From Thozetella sp. PMI_491 (Eukaryota; Ascomycota; Sordariomycetes; Chaetosphaeriales; Chaetosphaeriaceae), in contig MU270051.1 in NCBI GenBank assembly GCA_021432635.1, positions 558,001 through 622,000 on the forward strand: a DNA stretch of 64,000 bases, given 5' to 3'. The notes under the pieces are model-generated. The model was not told where the DNA came from. It saw only the letters and a program-made list of their open reading frames with translations, and did no database searches. Every line of letters begins with the position of its first letter. Within the stretch, counting starts at the first letter, position 1. Positions 44,506-56,812 of this stretch are shown here, in pieces. The position numbers and the translations under genes were made by a program.

Positions 44506-46258
44506 TCATGACCCACCACCTGACCTCCTTGCGATAGCGTGATAGCCGCGAAGTAGGAACTGGCGTTCAGCGAAAAGTCTGGGCATAAACGTTAGTACTA
44601 GAGTAGAATACCTTACGCTGCTAGAGGCATTGAATTGATACTCACATCACACCGAGAAACGGCAACGCGACGCCCGCAATCTTGACCAGCTCGAAGATAG
44701 TTTCCTTGATGCTCGGCACCGCGTCGGCGCCGGACAGGACGACTCTCTTAGCCCCCTGGGAGGTCAAAACTGCTGCCAGGAAGGTGAATGGACCGGGCAT
44801 GATTTGTATGACGTCAAAGGCGACCCCGGCCTTCTTGAAGTAGCCAGAGATGAAGACGGCACACCAGATGATGCGGCAGAGCATGTTGATGCTGTTGGCG
44901 ATCACGAGACCGATGGCCCCGAGATCCAAGAGGCGCAAGAACAGGAATCCGGCGCCAGCGAAGCCGAGGGAGAAGGCAGTCATCCACGCAGACTGGATGT
45001 GGACCTCGGTCTGGGTAGCAACGGAGGAGACGAATGCCTCAGCTACGCCATTGATAGCAAGCAGCGGAATGTACCACATGTAGGCGGCCAAGCACTCCCC
45101 GGCACCCGAGCTCGCCCAGCGCGGCCCAGCTACCAGCGAGAGGAGGAGCGGCGCAGCGGTCGGGCCCAGCGTCGTCACCACAAGAGACAGGAGGGCGTAG
45201 ATCTTGAGAAGGGCTTGTAGGTCACTGCTTGCTTTGTTCGCGGCCTGCTTGCGGTCTGCCTCGGCCTCTCCCGCGGCAGGTGTCGACAAGAGTCGGCTGA
45301 AGTAGCTTCGGCTGCTCTCCTCGATAGGCTGGAAGACCAGCCGGGCCGCCAGGCCACCGTAGTTGTTGGCCAGCGCGTACACGCCCTGGGCGGTGGGAGT
45401 AGAGAAAGTGCTGACGAGGAAGGTGTCACCCTGCGTCAAAATGTGCTTGACGATGCTCTGAGCCATCATACTAGAGGCGAGCTGCACGGTGGGCTGGTAG
45501 AAGTACCCCAGCACAAAGCTGCCAGCGCCGTCGTTAGGACGAGCAGGTGCCGGTTCTCCGGCGCTCACACGTTTGGGGAAGAGCGAGAATCCCTCGCTTC
45601 GCGCAAGGCTCAAGCCGTACCAGCCGTACACGGCCCAGAGACCTACCCCGTAGGCGATCTGGCCGAGCGCGAACGGCAGGACGCCCAGCTCCAGCCCCGC
45701 TCGCGCAGCCCAGACTGCAGACCCGAGAGTCAGCGCACAGCGCAAGAAAGTGGCGATCGATTCGGCAGCTGCACGTGTCCCGAACTGGAGGCGAATCTGC
45801 ATGAGCACGAAGGCAGGTTCGGACAGTAGCTCCACCACGGCAGCGGCGCCGTAGATGTAGAGCGAGAGCTCCAAGTATGGCGCGGCAGCCGTGGTTTCGG
45901 CCGACACTGCCGACCGGTATAGCCACCCGAAGACTAGAGCCACGGCGGCTCCGAGGACGATGGAGATGTAGCCTAGGTTGACGACGGCCTGGGTGCTGCG
46001 CGCGCGGGCAGCAGCGGCGTCGCGCCCAGTCCCGCCCTCGGCGTCGCCGCCCTGGCGCTGGATGGCTACGCGCAAGCTCTCACGGGCGAAGAACAGGACC
46101 GAAAGGTAGTAGACTTCGAGCTGGGTTGAGATGCCCAGGAGCTGTGCGGTGAGGAAGCGGAGCAGGACCTGGTTGGCGACGAAGGTGATGGCGCGGGACA
46201 CGACTTGGAGGAGGATGAGGAGGGACGCCCCCCGCACGGCGCGATTCTGCCCGTCCAT
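44506..46258 (-). CDS. RFT1: RFT1-type ER membrane protein for N-glycan precursor flipping (2 exons, 561 aa)
   Basis: Exons 46258-44646 and 44578-44506. The 67-nt intron has GTGAGT, a perfect TACTAAC and CCCAG, phase 2. Skipping it would end the protein at FLGVM; with it the tail reads VILFAERQFLLRGYH. The N-terminus MDGQNRAVRGASLLILLQVV and SRAITFVANQVLLRFLT is diagnostic of RFT1; later come QLEVYYLSVLFFARESLRVA, LSEPAFVLMQIRLQFG, KHILTQGDTFLVSTFSTPT and QGVYALANNYGGLAARLVFQ. Many transmembrane helices. RFT1 is an ER protein required for use of the Man5GlcNAc2-PP-dolichol intermediate, either as flippase or accessory (debated). Length fits the yeast protein. Confidence 0.93.
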
Positions 46259-46886
46259 TGCTCCGAGCTTGAGGGCCCGACCGGGTAGTAGTTTGAGGTT
46301 TGTTGTTTGTTGTGAGGTTCAGGGGTGAAGCGGCGCTCACGACCTGGCCAAGTCAGCGGGACAGCGTGTTGGCAATTTGGGGGTTCAGTGGCTGCGTGGC
46401 CCCTGCGCCACGTGTCGAGCCCCTCTCAATTGCGGCCACCTGGCACGGTCAATCCAGGCAAGTCCCGCCCCCAGCACCTGCTCAAACCCCAAGAGCGATA
46501 TGTCAGCCTAGCGACATAGCGGCTTCGCCAAAGCAATTAAGGCCCCTTAGGTTGATAGTATGCTAAAAGTATAGCGTCGAAGGGAGAAGATCGAGACGCA
46601 GAGCCTCAAAGGCCGCAAACGAACAAGGCGAGTCTTTCGCATGTCCACGAGGCTATCACTAGTAACACCGCGCCAATTACTACGCAGACAGGGAGTAGTA
46701 CGGTCAGCAGCCCTAAAATAATAACTGCCCTGAACATGTTCTCAGTGTACCTAATCATGAGGGCTATTATGTGAAGGTTTTACCAAACTTGGCTTGCCTC
46801 ATATACAAGCTAGACATTTCAGCAATTTCCCACCAGCCTCCGCCAACTCTCCAGTTTCCTGCTCAAGAGCCGTGTTTGTGATACGC
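46259..46886. other. Intergenic spacer
   Basis: Between the RFT1 promoter side and the P450 3' end. No gene seen. Confidence 0.45.
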
Positions 46887-48792
46887 TTACACAGCTGCTT
46901 CTGATATAGTCACCCACATGTCCTTATGCGAGGTAACAAGATATGCTTCCTCCTTCCACGGAGCTGTAGGGTTTACAAGCTGAAAGTCAAATGCTCGGAG
47001 CAGCTTGAAATCGAATACCGGTTAACCAATTATCATCGAACTTGGAAGCGAAGGTTTGAGTACAATTGTGGCAGACATACTCCGCCGTGACTTACCTCGA
47101 AGAAAATTTTGTTGAGCTCCATGGCCGCTATCGTCTTTCCAGCACACATCCAACGTCCACCGCCAAAGGTGATATCGAGAGCGCGATCCATTTCCAGTTT
47201 CTTCTCCTTGGTGCATTCAAGAAATCGTTCGGGGCGAAAAACGTCGACGTCAGCCCCAAAGATCGATTCCTTGCGAGTGAGTGCAACGGTGTTGTGGCCT
47301 ATTGCGGTGCCGCCGGGGACAAACAGCCCGTTGATCGTACCGCCCTCTGGAGGCGTGACCTTGTAGTGTCCAGAATTGACGGGGCACTTCATGCGATAGC
47401 CTTCCCAGATTACGGCCTGGAGATATGGTAGCGTTTGGGCTTGGGCATGAGCGATCGGATATGACACTTTTGCTTCGACGGCTTTCTCGATTTCCGCTTT
47501 GAGTCGGCTGTAGACTCGCGGAGTCGTCATGATATAAAGTAGTGTTCCCCGTATGGTCGATGACGTTGTGTCAGACCCAGCGAACAACTGCAGCATAACT
47601 TCTGCTTGCAGCTGTCTTCTCGTGAGACCATGACGAATGAAACCCCCCTTTCGCAAAGTTAGGTTTGTGGTTGCATGTAAGGGAGCCTATGCACGAGGGA
47701 GGCGCTAACGCGGTAAAATCATTCAGACGTACTATCATGTCTTTCCTTGGCTCGCCGTCTCCAAGTCGCTCGTCAACAAGTTGTTGGGTGACCCTTTCGA
47801 AGTCTGTGTCAGCATGCTCGGATCCATCAGGTGAGCAAACCAGAGCTCGTAGTTACAAGGAAAGAGATGTTTGAATGCTCACCCCATCACCTTGCCAACC
47901 CCGAATTTGTCCGTTGCCTTTGGACCGATAAGTCGCATCGCCCATTCGGAGAAAAGGACTTGCCGAATCCAGGGAACGTCCATTGCCACAGTGGTCGCGA
48001 TGGACAGAAGATTTATCTGGGCGACCCACCCTGTATAGTTTTTCATTCAGAAGCCGCAGGCCAACGGGACAGCGAATAAAGGCGGGCGAGACTTTTATAA
48101 GAAAATGGGATGATAAAATAAGACCCCAAGATCTTGAGGCAACGATCAACACTCTTACCATATACATCGGTACCTTCATCCAAGTGGCCAAATGGAGCCC
48201 CGTACCCAAGGCGAGTGATGACATCTAGGGTGAAGTACCTGGAAAGTGGCGCGAAATCCACAGGCCGAAAGTCGTCACCAGTAGATATGAACTTTCGTCT
48301 GATCAAATCTATAAGCCGGCACACCTGAGAGTCGATTGCAACTTCAAGATCGGGATTTTCGTGCCCGCTGTATCCGCTAGTTACCTTGGCTTTGATCGCG
48401 TCGTGCGCTTCGGTGTCGATTATCGACGCCATACTGTCCATTCCCGGGCCAAACTTGGCCGCCTGGTACCAGGCGTCTCGTTTATACTTGCTGCGCGCTC
48501 CCGCCATGGTACGGAGAACATCGGGATCATCTGTCACGAGGTAGTTGGGTCCATTGCGCACAAGAGATCCATATTTTTTGAGGCCAAGATAGGCATTGTA
48601 ATTGTTCCCGCGGAAGGAGTTGAGCCCGATCCAGAGATTCGAGAAGGATGCAAGGCGAGGTCCTGGAATATGTCGGAGCCGATACCAAGACCATGCTGTA
48701 GAGGTGATGCTCCATGTAATCACACCGAGGGCCAGCAGACCCAACAGATCTTGCGTCATCATGTCGCCAAGAGCCTTGATTGTAGCTGTCAT
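46887..48792 (-). CDS. Cytochrome P450, pisatin-demethylase-like (5 exons, 508 aa)
   Basis: Exons 48792-48159, 48030-47891, 47816-47733, 47647-47096 and 47003-46887, all phase matched (1527 nt). The second intron is the least certain: donor GTGATG at 47890 and acceptor before 47816 keep frame, while the stronger-looking GTGAGC at 47882 does not. N-terminal membrane anchor LLGLLALGVITWSITSTAW, then RHIPGPRLASFSNLWIGLNS. I-helix LFAGSDTTSSTI, ExxR motif EGYR, FRPERFLE, heme loop TFGGGRWMCAGK with the Cys ligand, and a final exon reading LLRAFDFQLVNPTAPWKEEA. An ER-bound monooxygenase; substrate unknown. The resemblance to pisatin demethylases (phytoalexin detoxification) is from general pattern only. 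No biosynthetic cluster surrounds it. Confidence 0.88.
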
Positions 48793-49527
48793 GATACGAC
48801 GCTTTTCCCGAAGTTCACTGAGGTCAACTAAGATCGAGTGGAAACGTAGAGCTTGAAACGAGTGTTCGATAGGGAGAACAAGAGCATGGAGGGGAAGGAG
48901 GGGCCTATATCGCTGGGGTCACACCAGCAAATAGTGTCTTGTGCGACTACATCAGTGATCTGCTCGTTGATTTGGGTAGCAATCGGCGTCTCTTCGAGGG
49001 AGGCGTACCTCTGTGTGGCCTTGATGACGTCTTTACTGCTACCATATTCACGTTCTGCATTGATATTATGCAGGGTGATTTGACTGTGCAACCATCCGGC
49101 CCCAGAATAGGCATGAGCGAGACAACCTATCCTTATAGCTTCTTCCGCTTCCATGCACCTTGGATTGGCATTGGGCGACATTGGGCTCAAGGTACAGGAT
49201 AGCCCGAATGCCCGAATTTATAAGCCCGGGCGTGAGAAATTGGAAGCTCTAATTTCTAAACTAGTCAAGTTTCATTCAAGTAGTAAATATACTACAATTT
49301 TTGCGCGGAATGCGACTCTTTCGTGTCACCTTGTGCATATTTCTCACCAGCAAGGGCCTTCATCTAATACAATCACATCACTAATGGCAAGCCCGCAGCT
49401 TAGGTCAATCGACAAGAACAGAAGTGGGAAATAGGAATTTTGTATCCAATATCTTGTCTTGGTCGGAAAGTAAGATCCCAATTCCCGTCAATAATCTCGA
49501 TCGCATTGAGCCGTTCCAACTTAGCAC
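48793..49527. other. Intergenic spacer
   Basis: Upstream of the P450 and downstream of the chitinase-extension gene. Overlapping small frames on both strands, none supported. Confidence 0.4.
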
Positions 49528-52500
49528 TTAGCGTCTCGGTGCCGGATTTGGGAACAGACCATTTGTATTAACTTTGAACTCGTTGGGGTTATTGACCGGG
49601 TCGAAGTTATCTCGCATCTCCCTTAGACTGGTGAGAATTTGCTGGATGTCTGCATAATACTGAGAATTCTGAGGAGGATTGTTGACGACCAACGCGTTCT
49701 GCCAATTATCAATCATCCGCCAGATGAGCTCGCGGTATCGGCCCTGAGCTCCTTCGAGGCGTCGAATGACCACGTTGTAGAAGAATTCGCGCCATAGGGT
49801 GCTAGTTCCCGTAGCCGCGCCATTGTTCAGGTTGTTCCGGGCGATCGCAGCGTCGAACTCCTGGAAGATGGCGTCGATGCGGTTCGCCACGTTGATGAGG
49901 TTTTGATTGACAACTTGTTCATTGAGATAGTTAATGACGAAAGGGAAGAGACGTAGCTCCGATATAGCTTCGTTGGCGTGAACCACCCCGGCGATTGCTG
50001 TCGTATCGTCCCACGAGTTCGTAGTCCATCTGTCCTCGCTAATAGCGTTAATAGCCCGCCACATACGAGACTTGAACCCGTTGATCACGCGCTCAGCGTT
50101 GACGAGCACCCCGGGATTCAGGAGACTACCCATGGCCTCCCAGATAGCGCGCTCGGGGCTTTGGTTGACATCGGCTTGCGGAAGGGACGGCTTGTCAGCG
50201 CTTGGCCACTAGAAGATTCTGTCTCATAGAGAAAAAGGAAAGCGCGGCAAGAGGGAAATAAGGAACCCGGGTGTGAGGGGCGGCGGGAGCTTACAGTGAG
50301 TACCCGGGGGGGCATTTGGATCCCAAGCGGCCCAATTCTGTGTAAAGACGCTAGTAGGCCCCATTAGATTTACGGGGACAACGAGATTACTGAACCGCGT
50401 GCTGTAAGGTGCAGACTGGGTGGTCGGTGGTACCCGACCGCTAAGCATAAAGGACCACGCCTCTGGGAACGTGTTGAGCTCGAGAATATGCTCGGCTAGT
50501 TAGAGATGTGGTTAGCCGGAATTAAGCCATATTTATGGAACTTTCACTCACAGGCATATTGATCACTATTGCTCCCTTGGGTGGTAACTGTGTTGCTCTC
50601 GCAATTACCAGCATCCTCAACATTATAGCGTCCAGCTTGAGGATTTACTGCCAGAAGAGCATTCCCATTTCCGCCCGTGATGTACTGGCTGGATGTAGTA
50701 GTAAACACTCCGCCACCATTTGGCAGAGTAACGTCAAAGGGGCGGCCAGGTGCTGTGGCCCTTTCTTCCAAATCTCTGCCGAACTTTCCAGGCACAAACC
50801 TGGGGGCATAGTAGAAAGCCCTGCCCGTGAGCACATTATCGTCAACACTACTATCGGCATTCTCGCCGTCGAAATCGTTGAGAATGTCGGGGTCGTAGGT
50901 GCTAATGTTGCTAGGCGGATAGCAATAGACGGTAGCTGTGCCATTGCAGGTCACGTAGTTGCCTTGAAGCACTGGGTTACCGGCGATATTAGGAGGTATG
51001 CGCTCCGCAGGTCCTTGCCCGGTGTTCTCCTCAAATACCACGAACGGCTCGTTTCCAGGATCTAATAGATGTTGTTCAGCGTCGGCCTCCCAGGAGGTGG
51101 ATATGTTTGTTGAAAAGACCTCAGCCATGATATTCGGGTATCTAGCAGGAGTCGTGTCTTAGCGCAGAGAAAAAGGCAACGGGAAAAAGTGGCATCTTAC
51201 GCGTCAACCACTGAAACTGTTCCTTCGTCGGTCCGGACTATGATATCACGAGGTATTTCTATAGTGAACTGTCACCCGAGCATGTCAGGTTCACCGATAT
51301 CAAGCTGGCTCTCGTGGTACTCACGTTTGCCGTCCCTGTCGTTCCGTCGGCACCACCATTGGGGCCATTCTCAAACACCGTGATTTCCATCCATGATTGG
51401 GGGGTAATGCGTGCTTTGGAGTGCATCAGAAATTGCTTTGGCACATATGTCGTTAAGTCAACTCACCTGCAAAAATAACTCCATCTGAGGCGCTATTGTT
51501 GTTCAGTGCTGCATCCACGGCGCCATTGAAGGCATTATGAAGGGCCTGGTTTCCCAAAGATCCGGTGAAATCCCCCATGCCGGCAGAATTTGTCGTAATT
51601 GAGCCATTGGCCGACGGGAGAGTTACAAAGTTGACAGTAAAATTCCTGTTACTATTAGGGACTTTTCTCATCTATGGCCGACCCCTTTCACCCTAAAATA
51701 TGAATCATATCAGAAAGCCTAGTAGTACGTACCCATTAAACTCGCCTCCTCCGGGGAGCAGCTGTACTGCCACGTTCAACCTGGGGTTGAAGGTCGCAAT
51801 ACTACCCATACGTGGTCAGTTATCATTCCCTGGACTTCAGTCAAGGCCGGCTTACCCTGGATGGGTGTAGTTGAAGTCGACTACATCTGCAGAAAGCACA
51901 TGCTCCCGCGGTGTGCCAACAGGTATGTCCAGGACCCCGGAACCGTCTACCCAAAGCTGGCCAGCGCTGGTGAATTGGGTATCGAAGAAGCCGTGAGCCT
52001 CTTCGAGGTGCAGAGTCGGTGATATGGTGCCGACCATGCTGAAACCCCACCGGAGCTGAGCGATAACATAACCGCTTAAGAGAACGGACAGGTAGCCATC
52101 GTCGGAGACAGCTCTTTGTTGTATGGTGCCAGCACTTGGGCCGCATGTACTGGAGGTTTGCTGGTAGATCAACTGGCTGAAGTTGGCAAATATTGGCAAT
52201 AGTTCATTGTCTTCAGCGTTCGTGCTGGCTCGGGTGTTGGCAATTTCTGTAATCGGCATATTAGTGTGTTGTATGAGGAGCCTGCCGAAATGGGAGGATT
52301 TGGAAGCGATGGGATGGGAGCTTACTCTGTGCCCACAAGGCTTCATTATTTGACCAAAAGCGCTCTTTCAGGGTGCCGCCTTCACTCCTTTTCTTAGCTG
52401 GTGGAGAGTTTACAGCCTGCTGGAACCACTCTGCTTGGCTCCCATAGTCGATTCGAACGTAGACGGGATCATCGGCGGTAGCTCTCTTGACACGAGTGAA

Positions 52501-53839
52501 ATCGTAACTAAAGGTTACTTCGTGGACAACGCCGTCCACAGGAGCCCGTTTACGGAGCTCATGTGGCACTCTTGTATCCTCTGATGGCTTGATCTCGTGG
52601 ACGACACCGTATGAAGCGTATCCGCATTCTTCGGGTAGCTTGACGATGGTGCCTTCCGCGCCTTCCAAGTGCACGTCATCGCAGTTTGACTCGTCAGAGT
52701 CGTTCATGCACAGGTAGCGAGCCGTATAGACCTTAAGGTCTTGCTTCGTACTCGGCTCGCAGTCCAAGAACTCGATGTGGGATCCATCGCGCTTGGCCAT
52801 GTTTGCAACCGTAGTATTGGGTCCATCTATAACAATAAACCCAAACGGCTGCAGCGGCCCGACTTCGATGGCTTTGTTAAGTTGCGACTCGATATGCTCG
52901 AACTCGAATCGGGGAATATCGGTGTCGGGTGGCAGAGTTGGGTACAGCCAAGAGAGGTCTACCGGGAGGAAAGGGTTCGTATCCAAGGCATCACCGCAGC
53001 ATAGCTCCTGTGGTGGGCCTTGAAATCCAAAGAAAAAGCTGCATCCCAACCCAGAGGTCCCTGAGTTGTCCAGGGCCACTTCAACTTGGTTTCTACACGA
53101 TCAGTCAGTTCACTGTCCTTTCGCGTCCCAGAAAGGATAGAACGGTTGGGGATACCGGCGTAATTAGGAACTAAAGTATAGGAAGGGAGATGAAGGTCTA
53201 CACTCACGTTCCGCACGTGTTGCCACTGAAGCAATCGGCCCAGTTGCACTGAGGAAGGCCCGGATCGCAACAATATGCCTCCGGGATGCTATTGTATTGC
53301 AAACACCCGCCGTTTCCCTGGACCAGACAGTGACGTAGATTCCTGGTAGCTATCGACGTTTTTCCAGCCGGGCAGTTCGTATCAGTAGACCACTGGCATG
53401 ACCCTACCAGATCGGCCCAAGTATTAGATTTGCAACAAAGTTCCTGCTGCCCTAATAAGCAAGCGCTTCCGCTTCCCCAAACTGAGGTGGTGACGGAAAC
53501 TTCGTCGGCTTGGCAGCTGTTGGTTGCGCAAATTGGAGATGTCCCTCGCCAAGTACAGTCTACAGGAATCTCGTCGCTAGGGCAAGCAACCTAGGCCGTG
53601 AAGTTAGTTCGGTTCCAGGAGGCCAAGAATTTAAAACCACTCACAACTCTGTATTGGCCGTTCGGGCAGTTGTCTCGGAATATGCCCGCCGCCGCCACCT
53701 CGGACTGGCCATCCGGCAAGTCAATCTGGTCCGGAGGCAGGCAAGCGGTCTTGTAACAGTTCTCGCCTTCGGACCAGCTGGCATGGACCTGGGAAGCTGA
53801 CCACGCCGCCAAGAGACAGAACAGAGAGAAACGAGCCAT
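49528..53839 (-). CDS. Secreted protein like the C-terminal extension of fungal GH18 chitinases, no catalytic domain (11 exons, about 1202 aa)
   Basis: Exons 53839-53645, 53590-53208, 53092-52326, 52246-51856, 51801-51729, 51671-51467, 51413-51325, 51268-51201, 51141-50552, 50495-50295 and 50174-49528. Every junction is phase consistent (3609 nt). Signal peptide MARFSLFCLLAAWSASQVHA, then a cysteine-rich region (CPSDEIPVDCTW, CCKSNTWADLVGSCQW, CLQYNSIPEAYCCDPGLPQC, WADCFSGNTCG) and a long part with TFSYDFTRV, RIDYGSQAEWFQQAV and KERFWSNNEALWA. A helical C-terminus (RMWRAINAISEDRWTTNSWD, FFYNVVIRRLEGAQGRYREL) follows. These match the extension that follows GH18 in large fungal subgroup C chitinases as I remember them; the GH18 DxxDxDxE motif is absent. 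Probably cell-wall or extracellular; role unknown. The fifth intron has a weak donor. Confidence 0.7.
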
Positions 53840-55017
53840 TATCGTTACGGCAAGGTATGGTGAAGCAGAACGAGAGGCTCCATCTACAGATTAGAATACC
53901 ATGGTCTCGGCATATTGTTGATATAGATAGTTGAAGGTATGAATACTACTACCCCAATCCGCTTATTGGCGTCTCCCATCGTTCTCCTCCTGGCCCGTGC
54001 GGCTCAGAGTTGCCTAGCCATGGATGGTACCCCTGAGGCCATAGTAAATCCATACGGCCCCCACGGACCACTGGAATTCCAAAAGACCCTCCAATGTGGC
54101 TCAGAATGTCCCCCCGCCCAAGCGGACCGAATGACGCGCAGCCACTAGGCACAGCAAGTAAAATAACAAGGACCTATGCACGACGGAAGCAGGTATATTT
54201 TGAGACGTGAGGCATACAAGTTGCCGTCGTAATCGTAAATCCCACCTATTGCAAGCCATAGCGACCCCAGTTCCTGCATTTGGCGTTTCTATATCGCCCC
54301 CAAGGTGAGGCACAGGGGATATACCAGGTTAGTTTTGTAGTTGCGTCCGGCAGTAGCTGACCTCTAAGCCTGGCCCGAATAGGAAACACAGAGCGCTTGA
54401 AATGGCCAGCCTCATGCCACAATCTCCCGAGATTATGTGATATTTAATCAAAGGCCACTTTCTCCGCTTCGGACGTGCGAATCAGAGGCAAGCAGCCCCT
54501 TTCTGCTGTCATGATCCCATCGTAGAATAGTCTTAGGCCGTCGCCATTATACACTGACCAACAATCGGCTTTCGGACTTAACTCCCATCCCCCAGGGCTA
54601 TGCTACCCAGGATATCCCGAGTCTAAATGTCCGATCCGTACACCGAGCCAAATACGGGCTAAGAAGATCACCTCATCTCAAAAGTTCCCGTGCAGCTAGT
54701 TTCCTGACAGAAGTCCTAAAGGCCGGTTTTCGGCGCAATAATCCTTCTGAGGCTGCGTTCGAAACCTGCTCAGAACCTGTGTTACTCGGCGGAGGCAACC
54801 ACCTAATTATACAACCCGTACTACCCATGCGGTGAAAAATCCTGTGCTCATTGGTTCTTGCCCTGCTGAGACTTCCATACACTATGCCAAGGTCATTTGA
54901 ATAGCCGGCCGATTGAACATTCTAATCAAACCACCATACTAGTACATAGCTAGCTGATTTGCGTCAAGCATCTCGTCCTTGTCTTAGGCATCATTGTTCG
55001 AGGTTTTCTTGTCAACC
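53840..55017. other. Intergenic between divergent secreted-protein genes
   Basis: Shared upstream region of the chitinase-extension gene (complement) and the LysM-like gene (+). Small frames on both strands at 53939-54313 overlap and are not supported. Confidence 0.4.
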
Positions 55018-56483
55018 ATGGCCCTCAACATGCGCTTTCTGGCCAGCCTGGTGAGTCGAATACTCGCGTGGTTTGAAGGACCCAAAGCTAACAAGAAATC
55101 TAGGTGTTCACTGGGGCCATCCCGCGGGCCGCTCTAGCTCAAGTCTTTGTGGCATCGAACGGAACGGCGCCGAACAGTACGGTGCCAAACAGTGCGGCGG
55201 TGAACAAGCTAAGCGCACCACCGGGTCTCTCCCCATCATGCGCGTGAGCAGCCCCTTCATTCGAAGCCTGGTTGTTCAGAATCTGCCAGACTGCTAACAA
55301 CAGCTACCAGTGCTACTTTCGACCAAACGGTCGCATGCGATCCGCTGCTCTGGGCTTTGACAAAGAATGCCATGTCGTTTCCTGATCCCACTTACCTTAA
55401 CCATATGTGCACCAGCGCCTGCACCGATAGCCTACAGGCATTACGCAAAATGCAGCTCGGAAGCTGCTCTGGCAGTGACAAGATAACCGTAGACTCGACC
55501 ATCTACCCAGCGACCTATATCACAGACAGGCTGCTTTATGCCAACAGCTATGTGTGCCTGCAGGATTCGTAGGTTTTCTCCTGGAGGCGTCTTGGTTCCC
55601 CATCGTGTCTGTCTCTAACGGAACTTCTGCATGCCGCTAGGTCGGGAGACTACTGCTTCAATGCATATAACAGCAACAACGGCACTTCGAAGCAACTGTG
55701 CTCCGACTGCAACCTAAAAACTTGGCAAGCAGTGCTAAATTCGCAGTTTGGATGGAACGACGCGCTGGCGGCCAACTACTCGTCGATGACGAAATCGTAG
55801 GTGTCGTCTAGTTCGGTCCCTAGGCTGTTGGTAGAAAGCGATATCTGATTCGTGCGATAGGTGCCAGGTCACATCCCTGCCTGTCGCATCGCCAAGCGCT
55901 TACGCTCTTGGCTCTGTAAGTGCCGGCGCGCCCACTGCCGCGAGCCAGGTGCATAAAGTGGCCCAAGCCAACGCGGCCCAGTATACGCCGTCGCCACTTT
56001 TCTCGGATCCATGCATGAACCCCGGCGCTCCAAGCACTTGCTTCACTACGTACCCGACCGCGCACCTCACGTCGTGGCCCAACATCACGCGGGCAGGAGC
56101 CAAAGTGCTCGCAGCGGCGCTCGCGACGGGCACGGCACCTGCTCTACCGGATTTCACGGATCCGTCCACGCTTCCGCTCGCACAAGGCACACTAGCCAAC
56201 TGCAGCGTGTACGATACATATACTGATCTCACAGATGTCCCCCCCGACGCCGACTGGCTTCAGTGTTGCAACCCAAACTACTGCTTCCTGAAGGCAGACG
56301 TGTGGAACAGTCAGTACCCGCTTGATCCAAACTCTCCGTGGAATTTTGCACTAACGGAGAGATCCAGTCGATTTTGCTAGTCTTACTACGTGGAACCCGT
56401 CCCTCTCGTTCGATCCAAACAATGATGCAAGCTACACATCCTGCTCCTTCCAGCCGGGCTTCCGGTATTGCGTCAAAAATTAA
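55018..56483 (+). CDS. Secreted LysM-like protein (6 exons, 388 aa)
   Basis: Exons 55018-55050, 55104-55243, 55311-55568, 55641-55796, 55861-56337 and 56381-56483. All junctions keep frame (1167 nt); after the first, every intron is phase 2. Signal peptide MALNMRFLASLVFTGAIPRA-A, then the cysteine pattern common in fungal LysM proteins: VACDPLLWALTKNAMSFPDP, CTSACTDSLQALRKMQLGSC, YANSYVCLQDSSGDYCFNAY, LCSDCNLKTWQAVLNSQFGW, and at the end a diverged LysM-like unit closing with LTTWNPSLSFDPN and CSFQPGFRYCVKN. LysM modules bind chitin fragments and may mask them from hosts or protect hyphae. The last intron is only 43 nt. A perfect GTAAGT inside exon 5 (about 55916) starts a 66-nt in-frame segment that could be an optional intron. 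Confidence 0.75.
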
Positions 56484-56812
56484 TTCTTTTCGGGACTCTG
56501 GGGGAACCGTAGCTTCGTCACGGTCTGGAAGTCACTAAGACACTAAACATGCTCGCCCAGATTTTCCTAGTTGAAGAGTATTTAAAGAACTCGTGAGATA
56601 CGATGTCCTCAAAGACGGCATAAGGATGCAGTCTCCTAAGAGCAACTGATGAGATTGCAAGCTAACTGAGTCTCGTTGTATTTCCTTAGGAGTAGCCTAG
56701 CTTATGATGCGATACCTAGGTAGTTGCCGACTCAGATTTGTTCCCAATATTTGCGCCTTAGTGATGGTAGCCATAGGCCGCCTATGCCCCTTTGGTGTTC
56801 AATCCAGCTATT
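56484..56812. other. Short intergenic spacer
   Basis: Between two convergent genes (LysM-like on +, 413-aa protein on complement). Nothing recognisable. Confidence 0.45.

Noticed and set aside
47877-47882. GTGAGC as donor of the second P450 intron
   Set aside because: It looks stronger than GTGATG at 47890, but with every nearby acceptor the reading frame fails. GTGATG with the acceptor at 47817 keeps frame.
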